The notes: generated by a model from the letters alone, not told the origin. A DNA stretch of 33,162 nt from Sphaerospermopsis aphanizomenoides BCCUSP55 (GCF_001586785.1 NZ_LUFH02000070.1:1-33162), one strand, 5' to 3'; shown: positions 1 to 7,079, counted from the stretch's first letter. Program-made: numbers and translations.

Positions 1-164
1 TTCTGTAATTTAAGTTTACAATTTCAGATCAACAACTTCAAAAAAGATGATAAAAATATTCTATAAATGTTGCATACAGTCTGTTTTGTAACAGTTAATT
101 GATATTTGTTGTCAAAATGATTCTTTTAGTTAGAAACTAGGAATACAACAAAGCAATTATTTTT

Positions 165-653
165 ATGAACGCTATTTCTAACCTTGAATTCAAACGGTCA
201 ACTTGGCAAACCGCCATGATGTTAACTCTGGGCTTTTGGCTAAGTTCCACCTTGGTTTTAGATTGGGTAATTATGCCTACTCTTTACGTTTCTGGCATGA
301 TGAATGAAGCGAATTTTACTACAGCTGGATATGCGATTTTTTGGAATTTTAATCGTTTAGAATTACTATCTGCGGCTGTAGTCTTGACGGCTGTTTTAGC
401 TATGGGCAAAGCTAAATCTAATTGGAGTTTAGGTTGTATATTTTTATCTAGTCTACTGCTAACAATAGCTTTGCTGGATACTTATTTCTTGACACCACAA
501 ATGTGTGCTGTGGGAAGTGATTTAAGCCTATTTGCAACTGCTGGTTTAGTTCCTGACACCATGAATTTACTACATGGTAGTTATTTTTTCCTAGAAGTCT
601 TGAAGTTGGTAGCAGGTGGTATGCTTTTAAATCGCTGCTGGCGGGAAGTTTGA
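165..653 (+). CDS. Small four-span membrane protein, unknown function (DUF4149-like)
   Basis: This 162-residue protein is strongly hydrophobic. I see about four membrane segments, at roughly residues 15-40, 62-80, 88-106 and 135-155, with short loops and no signal peptide. The charged tails are short. A conserved-looking region around residues 105-140 contains LDTYFLTP and the LLHGSYFFLEVLKL stretch, which gives the look of the DUF4149-type or related cyanobacterial membrane proteins. I do not recognise a catalytic motif. The ATG at 165 follows an AT-rich stretch without a clear Shine-Dalgarno. No gene on the same strand follows closely, so it is probably transcribed alone. Function unknown; the family name is tentative. 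Confidence 0.75.
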   Translation: MNAISNLEFKRSTWQTAMMLTLGFWLSSTLVLDWVIMPTLYVSGMMNEANFTTAGYAIFWNFNRLELLSAAVVLTAVLAMGKAKSNWSLGCIFLSSLLLTIALLDTYFLTPQMCAVGSDLSLFATAGLVPDTMNLLHGSYFFLEVLKLVAGGMLLNRCWREV

Positions 654-788
654 ATAAACAGAGAATAATTAGAAGGCAAGAGGCAAAGGGGAAAAGGCAA
701 GAGAAGAAATTTCTCTCCATCTTCCTAGTACAGTGCGGCGTAAATAAATAAACCATTCCAAATCTTTGCAAGACTTGTGCTGTATTGG

Positions 789-816
789 TTTTGACTTTTG
801 ACTTTTGACTTTTGAC
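789..816. repeat. Heptanucleotide tandem repeat (TTTTGAC x4)
   Basis: Four exact copies of TTTTGAC lie end to end, followed by a small palindrome (tccgcgaagcgg). This is the short tandemly repeated repetitive (STRR) class typical of filamentous cyanobacteria. It sits between the membrane protein gene and the 3' end of the UPF0016 pair. Confidence 0.85.
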
Positions 817-864
817 TTCCGCGAAGCGGTACTAATACCCCTTGTACCTAACTATCAAATTTCG

Positions 865-1152
865 TTATTCTGATTCAGCTTCGCTACTTGGTAAAAGCAG
901 ACGAATAGCGAGGATAGCAAATCCTACAGCAGCGATCGCCTTTAAAATTCGTGTAGGAAACAATTCTGAGACTGCTCCCCCTGCTAATGCACCTAACAAA
1001 CTCGTTAACAACAACGCTCCTGCTGTGCCAAAAAATACCGCCTTTTGAGATTGACCCTTACCAGAAAGAGCGATCGCTGCTAACTGACTTTTATCCCCTA
1101 ATTCTGAAAGAAAAACTGTAATAAAGCTGATTCCTAAAAGATTCCAGTCCAT
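865..1152 (-). CDS. Half-size UPF0016/GDT1 cation transporter (second gene of pair)
   Basis: This 95-residue protein is one half of the usual two-repeat UPF0016 (GDT1/TMEM165/Mnx) fold. The family signature ELGDKSQL lies at about residues 17-24 in the first membrane helix. Two further hydrophobic segments follow (about 38-60 and 68-86), giving three helices. Characterised members export Mn2+ or Ca2+ in exchange for protons; the cyanobacterial Mnx protein protects photosynthetic cells from Mn2+ excess. The partner gene at 1180-1572 ends 27 bases upstream of this start on the same strand, so the two are very probably co-transcribed and form a heterodimer equivalent to the full-length protein. 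Assignment to the family is firm; the ion is inferred. Confidence 0.9.
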   Translation of the reverse strand: MDWNLLGISFITVFLSELGDKSQLAAIALSGKGQSQKAVFFGTAGALLLTSLLGALAGGAVSELFPTRILKAIAAVGFAILAIRLLLPSSEAESE

Positions 1153-1179
1153 GTTGTTTAATCCAACGATTAATGACTA

Positions 1180-1572
1180 CTAACCAACAAACACATCCCA
1201 AAACAGCATTACAGAAATTAGCAGCAACATTACCCCTGCGGATTTTTCTACAGTTTTAGGACTCAGTTTACTCGCTATAAAACCACCAAGCAGCACACCT
1301 AATAAACTGGTAGTGACTAATGCCGTTCCCGAACCCAGGAAAACTACCCAAGGTGCATGAGATTCCGCACTCATTAACAACGTAGATAGTTGGGTTTTAT
1401 CGCCAATTTCCGCCAGAAAGATAGTAACAAAGGTAGTCCCAAACACCATCAAGGCTGATTCCCGTTTTTTGTGGTGAGGATGATCAGTATTTTCCTTTAC
1501 TGGTAACTGGCTTGCAGTTTCAGGAATGCTTACAGGTAGAGAGTCAAGTTTCACAGGTGTTAGTCCTGCCAC
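1180..1572 (-). CDS. Half-size UPF0016/GDT1 cation transporter (first gene of pair)
   Basis: This 130-residue protein carries the other UPF0016 half-repeat. It has an N-terminal hydrophilic extension of about 40 residues (including a His-rich DHPHHKK patch at about 30-36), then a helix bearing the signature AEIGDKTQL at about residues 54-62, and two more membrane segments. The E-x-G-D-K-(T/S) acidic motif is the known cation-binding element of this family. It precedes the second half gene by 27 bases on the minus strand. The His-rich cytosolic-looking extension is absent in the partner and could bind metal, but this is only a guess. Its start lies next to the distal repeat of the ATPase/TOPRIM cassette, so insertion of that cassette may have changed its upstream region. 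Confidence 0.9.
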   Translation of the reverse strand: MAGLTPVKLDSLPVSIPETASQLPVKENTDHPHHKKRESALMVFGTTFVTIFLAEIGDKTQLSTLLMSAESHAPWVVFLGSGTALVTTSLLGVLLGGFIASKLSPKTVEKSAGVMLLLISVMLFWDVFVG

Positions 1573-1935
1573 TAAGTTGTTTTCATATTTTTCTCATTTT
1601 CTCAGATTGTTGTAACAAATTGCAACTAGAAAGCAAAAAAAGTTAAAATTAAAAACCGACAGCCTGATCAAAGCGGATAATTTCCAAACTGCGATCACTT
1701 TGCTTATACTCGTCAAAATATAATACTAAGCAAAAACATTGTTTAATTTTTACATACAGAATGCTAATAAGGATGTGCGTTTAATTAATGATATAATAAG
1801 TAATCTGAAACAAAATTTCTTATCATAACTTTACTTTGAGTGCTAAAATAGCCGATGTAGAGCGAATTGAAAATATTCATGCAAGAAGTTTTTTTCGATT
1901 CTCTATATAATTATTTGTTAAAAAAAGTAAGAAAT
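1573..1935. other. Non-coding stretch upstream of ATPase cassette
   Basis: This 363-base stretch holds the short upstream region of the UPF0016 pair (1573-1648), the orphan ykgJ 3' end (1649-1698), and about 240 bases of very AT-rich DNA that must contain the promoter of the ATPase gene. I see no tRNA, terminator or further gene. An in-frame TTG (1867) and ATG (1879) precede the chosen ATPase start but have no good ribosome binding site. Confidence 0.6.
1649..1698 (-). pseudogene. Orphan 3' end of a ykgJ-like gene (left copy of direct repeat)
   Basis: Read on the minus strand, this piece encodes SDRSLEIIRFDQAVGF followed by TAA. This is nearly identical to the C-terminus of the intact Cys-cluster protein at 3896-4246 (GDRSLEMIRFDQAVGF). 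At the DNA level, 1651-1696 matches 3898-3943 at 43 of 46 positions in the same orientation. Similarity stops abruptly at the inner side after the GCGATC. The fragment has no upstream coding part and cannot make a product. The arrangement is what is left when a mobile segment enters the 3' end of a gene and regenerates that end. Confidence 0.85.
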
Positions 1936-3078
1936 ATGAAAATACAGAGTTTTAAATTTAGTAACAATAAAGAAAATTGGCACATTGAGGAAGTTAAATT
2001 TGAGGATCTAAATTTACTTGTCGGTGGTTCTGGAGTTGGAAAAACACGAATTTTAAAGGCACTTGATCTAATTTGTGATGTTGCAAAAGGTATAAATCGT
2101 AATTTAGATGATTTGGGATGGAGTATTAATTTTTCTCATTTAGGAGAAAATTATAGGTGGGAGTTAAGAAGTTCCTCAATCAAAAACGAAGAAATACTTC
2201 TAAATGTAAATGAGTCAGAACAGACCGAAATTGTTTATGAAAAATTAGTTCGATATGATGATGATTCTGAACTGGAGATACTTCTCCGCAATGAGTCAGA
2301 TTCAAAATTCAATAAAGAGAAATTGCCTAAGTTAAAAAAAACTGAAAGTGCAATTACTCTTCTTTCAGAAGAAGATTTGATTATTCCAGTGGGTGAAGCA
2401 TTTAATAGATTTATATTCAACTTTGAAATTCCTCAAGAATTAATGTTTAATAATCGTAACCATGATCCTAATAGAATAGAGTTGTCCCATGAAATAAGTA
2501 TTTCCAACTTTCAAGAGTATTTTGCTGGTACTCCACCAGTTATAAAGGCTTTTTGTTTGCAGAAATTTTTTCCTGATATTTTTAATGAAATTAAAGAGCG
2601 TTACATTGATGTTTTTCCGGAAGTGAAAGATGTGAGAGTTAGTAGCGAGAGAGACTCAGATGGTGATTTTCTGTTATTCTTTGAAATTCAAGAGAATGGT
2701 TTGGAAGAATGGATTCCTCAACAGCGAATTTCATCGGGGATGTTTCGTACTTTAATTTGTCTATTTGAAATAACTAATGCTCCTGAAGAGTCAGTAATTT
2801 TAATTGATGAATTTGAGAACAGTCTAGGAATTAACTGTATGGCTGAACTAACAGATTTTATTCTTGATAAATCCCCAAATATACAGTTTATACTTACTAG
2901 TCATCATCCATATATTATCAATAACATTCCTTGGAAAACTTGGCAAATAGTTAGTAAATATGGAAATGAAGTCAGAGTTAGAAAAGCTTCTAACATTCCA
3001 GCACTTGATACAGCTTCTAGCTTAGATAAATTTACTCAATTAATGAATTTACTTGAGTGGGAGGAAATTTCTGAGTGA
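1936..3078 (+). CDS. ABC-type/OLD-like AAA ATPase, first gene of putative two-gene defence module
   Basis: From the ATG at 1936 the product is 380 residues and starts as these ATPases do (MKIQSFKFSN...). The Walker A motif GGSGVGKT is at residues 30-37, an ABC-signature-like SSGM at about 266-269, Walker B VILIDEFEN at about 286-294, and a switch region LTSHHPYIIN about 30 residues later. This is the AAA_21/AAA_15 type ATPase found in OLD, RloA, PtuA and AriA defence proteins. In-frame upstream starts exist (TTG 1867, ATG 1879) but add residues unlike the family. The stop overlaps the GTG of the next gene (GTGA), so the two are translationally coupled. Base composition is more AT-rich than the flanking genes, consistent with transfer. 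The role in phage defence is inference from architecture. Confidence 0.85.
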   Translation: MKIQSFKFSNNKENWHIEEVKFEDLNLLVGGSGVGKTRILKALDLICDVAKGINRNLDDLGWSINFSHLGENYRWELRSSSIKNEEILLNVNESEQTEIVYEKLVRYDDDSELEILLRNESDSKFNKEKLPKLKKTESAITLLSEEDLIIPVGEAFNRFIFNFEIPQELMFNNRNHDPNRIELSHEISISNFQEYFAGTPPVIKAFCLQKFFPDIFNEIKERYIDVFPEVKDVRVSSERDSDGDFLLFFEIQENGLEEWIPQQRISSGMFRTLICLFEITNAPEESVILIDEFENSLGINCMAELTDFILDKSPNIQFILTSHHPYIINNIPWKTWQIVSKYGNEVRVRKASNIPALDTASSLDKFTQLMNLLEWEEISE

Positions 3079-3806
3079 ATCTTTTCTTTTTAGTTGAGGG
3101 TGGAGAGACTGAACCACGGGTAGATAGGGCATGCTTAAAACATCGATTCCCCAGTTTGACTTTTGTGCTTACTCCTGAAGAGATGACAATCAATACTTAT
3201 CGAATTATTGCAGGTAATGGCTATCCGAATATGGTTAGTAGACAGAATAAAAATTCAGAAGTTTCTCGACTGGAAGCCTGTCTAATTGATATAGAAAAAT
3301 TCGGTAATGTCAATCATTTCTTTATATGTATTGATTCTGAAGAAAATTCTTATATTGATCGTTTTAATGAAGTTAAATCTAAACTTGATGTTCTAAAGTC
3401 AGGCTACAATATAGATAGCTCAAAAACAGAGATTCATATAATAATTCAGCATTGCTGTATTGAAACATGGGCATTGGGTAATGCAGAAATTCCTAATGAA
3501 TATAGTTCAATTGGAAGTTCTACAGTTTTATCTGATTTTCAGGCATATTACGATATTGTGGTAAATGATCCTGAAGAAATGTCCTCCTTTCCACCTGGAC
3601 ATATTTTTAGGACAAAAGCGAAATTTCATGAACGTTATCTCAAAGAATATCTCAAACAATTTGGTTTGTCTTACAGTAAGAAGAATCCAAAGGTTGTAGA
3701 GGATAAAAAGTATCTAGATGCGTTAAAAAAGCGATGTGAATCAATGAATCATTTATCTAGCTTGAAATTATTGTTAGATATATGGGATATCATAGAAACT
3801 CTGTAA
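3075..3806 (+). CDS. TOPRIM/RloB-like (DUF4276-like) putative nuclease, partner of the ATPase
   Basis: This 243-residue protein begins MNLFFLVEGGETEP, which resembles the first TOPRIM element (the Glu of the EG-x-TEP motif) of RloB, DUF4276 and related proteins. A second acidic element, FICIDSEENS, is at about residues 91-100, and HCCIETWALG at about 129-138 recalls the S/N-x-FE-x-WLL motif of RloB. Together they could form a metal-binding nuclease centre. The GTG start at 3075 overlaps the ATPase stop and is preceded by GGGAGG at 3059-3064. This is the same partnership as OLD proteins (ATPase plus TOPRIM in one chain), but split in two. The C-terminal third is Lys-rich and has no recognised domain. 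Membership in a TOPRIM-like group is likely; nuclease activity and defence are inferred. Confidence 0.7.
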   Translation: MNLFFLVEGGETEPRVDRACLKHRFPSLTFVLTPEEMTINTYRIIAGNGYPNMVSRQNKNSEVSRLEACLIDIEKFGNVNHFFICIDSEENSYIDRFNEVKSKLDVLKSGYNIDSSKTEIHIIIQHCCIETWALGNAEIPNEYSSIGSSTVLSDFQAYYDIVVNDPEEMSSFPPGHIFRTKAKFHERYLKEYLKQFGLSYSKKNPKVVEDKKYLDALKKRCESMNHLSSLKLLLDIWDIIETL

Positions 3807-3838
3807 GCAGTAACAAAATTTAGGTACATGAAGGTGAA

Positions 3839-3877
3839 TCTCTCATTAATTACTGCGCTCAAAAACACAATGAGAGA
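3839..3877. terminator. Hairpin after the ATPase/TOPRIM module
   Basis: TCTCTCATT at 3839-3847 pairs with AATGAGAGA at 3869-3877 (9 bp, 21-base loop). It lies 33 bases after the TOPRIM gene stop and before the convergent ykgJ-like gene. No T-run follows, so the terminator call is weak. Confidence 0.35.
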
Positions 3878-3895
3878 ATACCTATATGAATTAAA

Positions 3896-4246
3896 TCAAA
3901 AACCGACAGCTTGATCAAACCGGATCATTTCCAAACTGCGATCGCCATAAACACAGTCTATTTGCTGACGACAGCAGTCTATGGCAAAATCGTTTAGTTC
4001 CTCTGGTTCGATCCCATACATATCCTGAAAAGTCTCTGCTTCCACCCGACAGAAACGCGGACGATCAGCATAAATCGTACATTCTCGCGTTTCATGGTCA
4101 AAATTCACACACCATCCGTCTTCACCTACCATACTTAGGTAAAGTCCCATTTCCTCTGGTGAAAGATACTCTTCTAAGTCAGGACGATCAGCAGGATCCA
4201 GATGACAGCACGCTCCACATTGCTTTACACATTGCCAAGTAGACAT
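3896..4246 (-). CDS. YkgJ-family cysteine-cluster protein (putative Fe-S or Zn binding)
   Basis: This 116-residue protein has ten cysteines. C6-x3-C10-x2-C13-C14 opens the protein as CVKQCGACC, followed by C46, C56 and C66, then the C91-C92 pair and C98. This pattern is that of the YkgJ (UPF0153) zinc- or iron-chelating family, whose biochemical role is not well established. The segment CTIYADRPRFCRVE is typical of the family. The 3' end carries the right-hand copy of the 46-bp direct repeat that brackets the ATPase/TOPRIM cassette, so this gene appears to be the insertion target and has kept its full C-terminus. Family assignment is confident; function unknown. Confidence 0.85.
   Translation of the reverse strand: MSTWQCVKQCGACCHLDPADRPDLEEYLSPEEMGLYLSMVGEDGWCVNFDHETRECTIYADRPRFCRVEAETFQDMYGIEPEELNDFAIDCCRQQIDCVYGDRSLEMIRFDQAVGF
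3898..3943. repeat. Right copy of 46-bp direct repeat bracketing the cassette
   Basis: It matches 1651-1696 at 43 of 46 bases in the same orientation, with mismatches at repeat positions 14, 23 and 29. The two copies are 2247 bases apart, and the ATPase/TOPRIM pair is the only cargo between them. It lies inside the last 16 codons of the ykgJ-like gene. It could be an attachment-type site. Confidence 0.85.
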
Positions 4247-4270
4247 AATATACCTCTAGGAATAGGTGAC

Positions 4271-4301
4271 AGGGAACAAGGAACAGGGAACAGGAAACAG
4301 G
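4271..4301. repeat. Heptanucleotide tandem repeat (AGGGAAC-type)
   Basis: AGGGAAC, AAGGAAC, AGGGAAC and AGGAAAC follow one another, with a partial fifth copy. This is an STRR of the cyanobacterial type, just upstream of the ykgJ-like start and about 160 bases before psb30. Confidence 0.8.
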
Positions 4302-4463
4302 CAAAAGGTAATTTATTATTCTCCTCTCTTCCCTGTTTACATTTTTATGTATTTTCCTATAATTTTGTTAAGTAACTTAAAACTCCTTGCCCCTATCCAG
4401 ATATGATCTATTGCGGGCTTTGCACTTGAGTTATTTAATTTTTTAAAACCTTTTGGAGGAAAA

Positions 4464-4583
4464 ATGGAAGCTTTAGCCAATATTAATTGGGAAGTTGTGT
4501 TTCAATTAACCTGTGTAGCATTGATTGTACTTGCAGGACCAGCAGTAATATTTGTCCTCGCATTTCGCAACGGCAACCTGTAA
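4464..4583 (+). CDS. psb30: Photosystem II reaction centre protein Psb30 (Ycf12)
   Basis: A 39-residue single-span protein. The N-terminal NINWEV and the C-terminal [16 protein letters not shown] match the pattern of Psb30/Ycf12 (in Thermosynechococcus, NINFEV...AGPMIIFLLAVRRGNL). One membrane helix covers about residues 13-34. The positively charged RNGNL tail is typical of the family. The start is set by a strong Shine-Dalgarno GGAGGA at 4455-4460, three bases before the ATG. Psb30 is a peripheral subunit of photosystem II near PsbJ, PsbK and PsbZ and helps stabilise the complex. The gene stands alone, as is usual for these small PSII genes. Confidence 0.9.
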   Translation: MEALANINWEVVFQLTCVALIVLAGPAVIFVLAFRNGNL

Positions 4584-4593
4584 ATTGGGAAGT

Positions 4594-4653
4594 GAGTAAT
4601 GGGTAATGGGTAATGGGTAACAGTTTTGACCAATTATCAATTACCAATTACCC
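4594..4653. repeat. GGGTAAT heptamer repeat with inverted counterpart
   Basis: GAGTAAT-GGGTAAT-GGGTAAT-GGGTAA at 4594-4620 is followed within 20 bases by its approximate reverse complement (ATTACCAATTACCCA near 4640-4653). Transcripts could fold into a hairpin just after psb30. It may act as a terminator or processing signal for psb30, but no T-run is present. Confidence 0.65.
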
Positions 4654-4903
4654 ATACGTGACAGTTTTTAATCTTTCTTCCTCTTGTTCCTTGACTCCAT
4701 CTTTGTCTAGATTTCTCTGTTTAAACTCATCCAATAATTTAAAAAAATATTCAAATCCTGCTGTTTCATCTTGACAATAAAGCATAATTATTTGGTTCTT
4801 CCGTACCTGTTATGCCAAATATGAGTTTATTTACCCCATAACCCATATAAATAAAGGGTTTCATTGTTTTTGATGCCAAATTTATATCAAATTCACCGAT
4901 GAA
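4648..4903 (-). pseudogene. Frameshifted remnant of a small unknown gene
   Basis: On the minus strand an open frame from 4903 reads FIGEFDINLASKTMKPFIYM and continues to GITGTEE near 4800, then to a TGA at 4766-4768. A second frame takes over at the same point and reads QIIMLYCQDETAGFEY to a TAA at 4648-4650, ending in a charged EQEEERLK tail. Removing one base of the GAAGAACCAAAT stretch joins the two into a protein-like sequence of about 85 residues. There is no good start codon at the upstream end, where a hairpin (4910-4936) abuts the frame, so the 5' part is probably lost. The two halves may instead be chance open frames; I do not recognise the family. Confidence 0.45.
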
Positions 4904-4909
4904 TTAACG

Positions 4910-4936
4910 TAAAATCCTTACGGTATAAGGATTTTA
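4910..4936. terminator. Perfect 11-bp hairpin downstream of recJ
   Basis: TAAAATCCTTA (4910-4920) and TAAGGATTTTA (4926-4936) are exact complements around a five-base loop. It lies 42 bases after the recJ stop (minus strand) and could terminate that transcript. The A/T-rich outer stem works in both directions. Confidence 0.5.
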
Positions 4937-4977
4937 GGTTTTGACAAAATTATTTAGCATAGTAAGTACCGAAGAAC

Positions 4978-7041
4978 CTATTTTATTGCCACTAATAAAG
5001 CCTGAATCGCAGCTTGAATAATGCCATCATATTGAGGTAAAGACAAATCAACCTGTTTAGCATCTTCACGACTTATACCTAACAGACCTGCTTTATTCTC
5101 TGGCTGCATGACTAAAACTTTACCTTCACGATTTTTAATTCTTAATTCTGAACCTACACCATTGTGATAAATGCCACAGGTATATTCACGCTCTTTGTAT
5201 TCAAATTTGGTAAGTTTAGGAATAGTTGGAGTAATAAATAATCTTTCTACCTGTTGAGGAAATCTCACACCAATTAACTCCAGTTCAATGGAAGTATTAC
5301 CATTAAAGTTATTTTCCCGGAGTTTGTAAGCAATATCAATTCGTGATGGTAAGGGGAAATAATCACGCCAACGCCAAGCTATAGCTTTAATTTCATATCT
5401 TTTATTATCTATGGTTTGGGCTAAAGTTAATTTAATGTGACCTTTACCAGCTATTTTCTGTTCAATCACTTGTGCATTAGCTGTCCAAAATACTGGATCA
5501 GGGTTGTCGATACCGCAAGGATGGAGAACATTTAATTGTTGATATAACTCTTGATTGATTTGATTAAGATTTGCTTGAGCATCTATTTTTAGCAGAGGTT
5601 TAAGGTGCTGAGGTTGTAAACACTGATTTGCAAACTCCGATAAACGCGATCGCAAAGCCAGTAAATTATCTGCTGGTAAAGAAAAACCTCCAGCGGCTTT
5701 ATGTCCACCGTATTTACCGAGTAAGTCATGAGCAGATTCTAAAGCTTCAAAAACATGAAACTCAGGTATTCCCCTCGCAGAACCGCGAATCAAACTTTCA
5801 TTTTCATAAGTGCCAATAAAAACAGGCACACCGTAACGTTCCACCAAGCGAGAAGCAACAATACCAATTACACCATGATGCCAATTTTCTTTAACAACAA
5901 CTAATACCCTGTCTTGGTATAAATATTTGACATATAAATCTTCAACCAGTGCGATCGCTTCCTGTTCAATTTGTTCGCACATTTGCTGACGTTCAGTGTT
6001 AGTTTGTTCACATTGCATCGCTCTTTCCAGAGCAATTCCCATATCATCAGTAGTCAGCAATTCTATCACCGTTTGCGGGTTGCCAATTCTGCCAATGGCA
6101 TTAATTCTTGGGCCTAAACGAAAACCAATATCTTCCGGTTTTAACGATTTTGGATTTTGGATTTTGGATTTTGGATTACTTTCAGTTTCCCCTTCACTTG
6201 GTTGGACTCCTGAAACTTGAATTAAAGCTTGGACTCCTGGTAAAGTAGATTTAGGTAATAACTTTAAACCACGTTTTACCCAACGACGATTTACACCAGT
6301 TAAAGAAGCTAAATCAGCGATAGTTCCTAATGTAAATAAAGCCAACATTGGCTGAACTAAACCTTTAAGTTCGCCTAATTGTTGAGCTAAAGATACTGCT
6401 AAAATATAAGCTACTCCCACACCAGCTACACCCCGATAAGGTGAAGATTCAGCTATTAACTTCGGGTTGAGAATTGCATTAGCTGGTGGTAATTTTTGAG
6501 GAATATCATGATGGTCAGTGATAATTACTTTTAAACCGAGTTCTCTAGCTCTAGCGATAGGTTCAAAAGCAGAAATACCATTATCTACAGTCAGAATTAA
6601 ACCTACACCTTCACTTTTGAATTCCTCGACAATGCGGTTATTAATTCCATAACCTTCGTGCATCCGACTGGGGATAGCGTAATCCACATCCGCACCCAAA
6701 GCGCGGAGACTGCGTAATAATAAAGCAGTGCTAGTCATCCCATCTGCATCATAATCACCACAAATAGCAATTTTTTCTTGATGAGCGATCGCATTTTCTA
6801 ATAATTCTACACTGACCGCTAAATCTGGAAAATCTTCTAAAGGAGAAGGTAAATTTAAAGTTTCAGGATTTATAAATTTTTGTGCTGCTTCTGGTGTTTC
6901 CAGACCCCGATTAATCAACAATCGGCCGATAATGGGCGAAAAATTTGTTAAATTTGCTAGTTTTTGAGCTAATTCAGTATTTGCTGGGGCAATCTGCCAG
7001 CGTTGATTAGGTAAGCGTTTAATAGGTTGGTCATTGGTCAT
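4978..7041 (-). CDS. recJ: Single-stranded-DNA-specific exonuclease RecJ
   Basis: This 687-residue protein is a DHH-superfamily phosphoesterase. Motif I GDYDADGMTS is at about residues 95-104, the DHH signature ITDHHDIP at about 174-181, and a further metal/substrate motif GPRINAIGRIG at about 309-319. The DHHA1 domain shows WHHGVIGIVASRLVERYG at about 386-403 and GGHKAAGGFSLP at about 443-454, followed by an OB-like C-terminal domain. RecJ degrades single-stranded DNA 5' to 3' in recombinational and mismatch repair, using Mn2+ or Mg2+. It is longer than the E. coli protein (577 residues) but within the cyanobacterial range. An oddity is a Lys/Pro/Ser-rich insert (NPKSKIQNPKS) at about 287-299 made by an in-frame heptamer repeat. 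It is transcribed alone. Confidence 0.95.
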   Translation of the reverse strand: MTNDQPIKRLPNQRWQIAPANTELAQKLANLTNFSPIIGRLLINRGLETPEAAQKFINPETLNLPSPLEDFPDLAVSVELLENAIAHQEKIAICGDYDADGMTSTALLLRSLRALGADVDYAIPSRMHEGYGINNRIVEEFKSEGVGLILTVDNGISAFEPIARARELGLKVIITDHHDIPQKLPPANAILNPKLIAESSPYRGVAGVGVAYILAVSLAQQLGELKGLVQPMLALFTLGTIADLASLTGVNRRWVKRGLKLLPKSTLPGVQALIQVSGVQPSEGETESNPKSKIQNPKSLKPEDIGFRLGPRINAIGRIGNPQTVIELLTTDDMGIALERAMQCEQTNTERQQMCEQIEQEAIALVEDLYVKYLYQDRVLVVVKENWHHGVIGIVASRLVERYGVPVFIGTYENESLIRGSARGIPEFHVFEALESAHDLLGKYGGHKAAGGFSLPADNLLALRSRLSEFANQCLQPQHLKPLLKIDAQANLNQINQELYQQLNVLHPCGIDNPDPVFWTANAQVIEQKIAGKGHIKLTLAQTIDNKRYEIKAIAWRWRDYFPLPSRIDIAYKLRENNFNGNTSIELELIGVRFPQQVERLFITPTIPKLTKFEYKEREYTCGIYHNGVGSELRIKNREGKVLVMQPENKAGLLGISREDAKQVDLSLPQYDGIIQAAIQALLVAIK
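6146..6178. repeat. Heptamer repeat (GATTTTG x4) inside recJ coding sequence
   Basis: Four exact GATTTTG copies plus a partial fifth lie within recJ. Because 7 and 3 share no factor, the DNA repeat gives a seven-residue peptide period (NPKSKIQ-NPKS). It falls between conserved motifs, where a linker can tolerate it. Confidence 0.9.
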
Positions 7042-7079
7042 TGGTCTTTGATAATGAGTAATTAGTTATAAATTCTTCT

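Noticed and set aside
448-771. Minus-strand open frame of 107 codons
   Set aside because: It overlaps the membrane protein gene antisense and runs through a repeat; nothing in it looks like a protein family.
842-1048. Plus-strand open frame of 68 codons
   Set aside because: It is the antisense of the UPF0016 half-gene, whose motifs are clear on the other strand.
1867-1935. Longer ATPase start (TTG 1867 or ATG 1879)
   Set aside because: The added residues do not resemble the family N-terminus and have no ribosome site; MKIQSFKF at 1936 is the usual kind of start.
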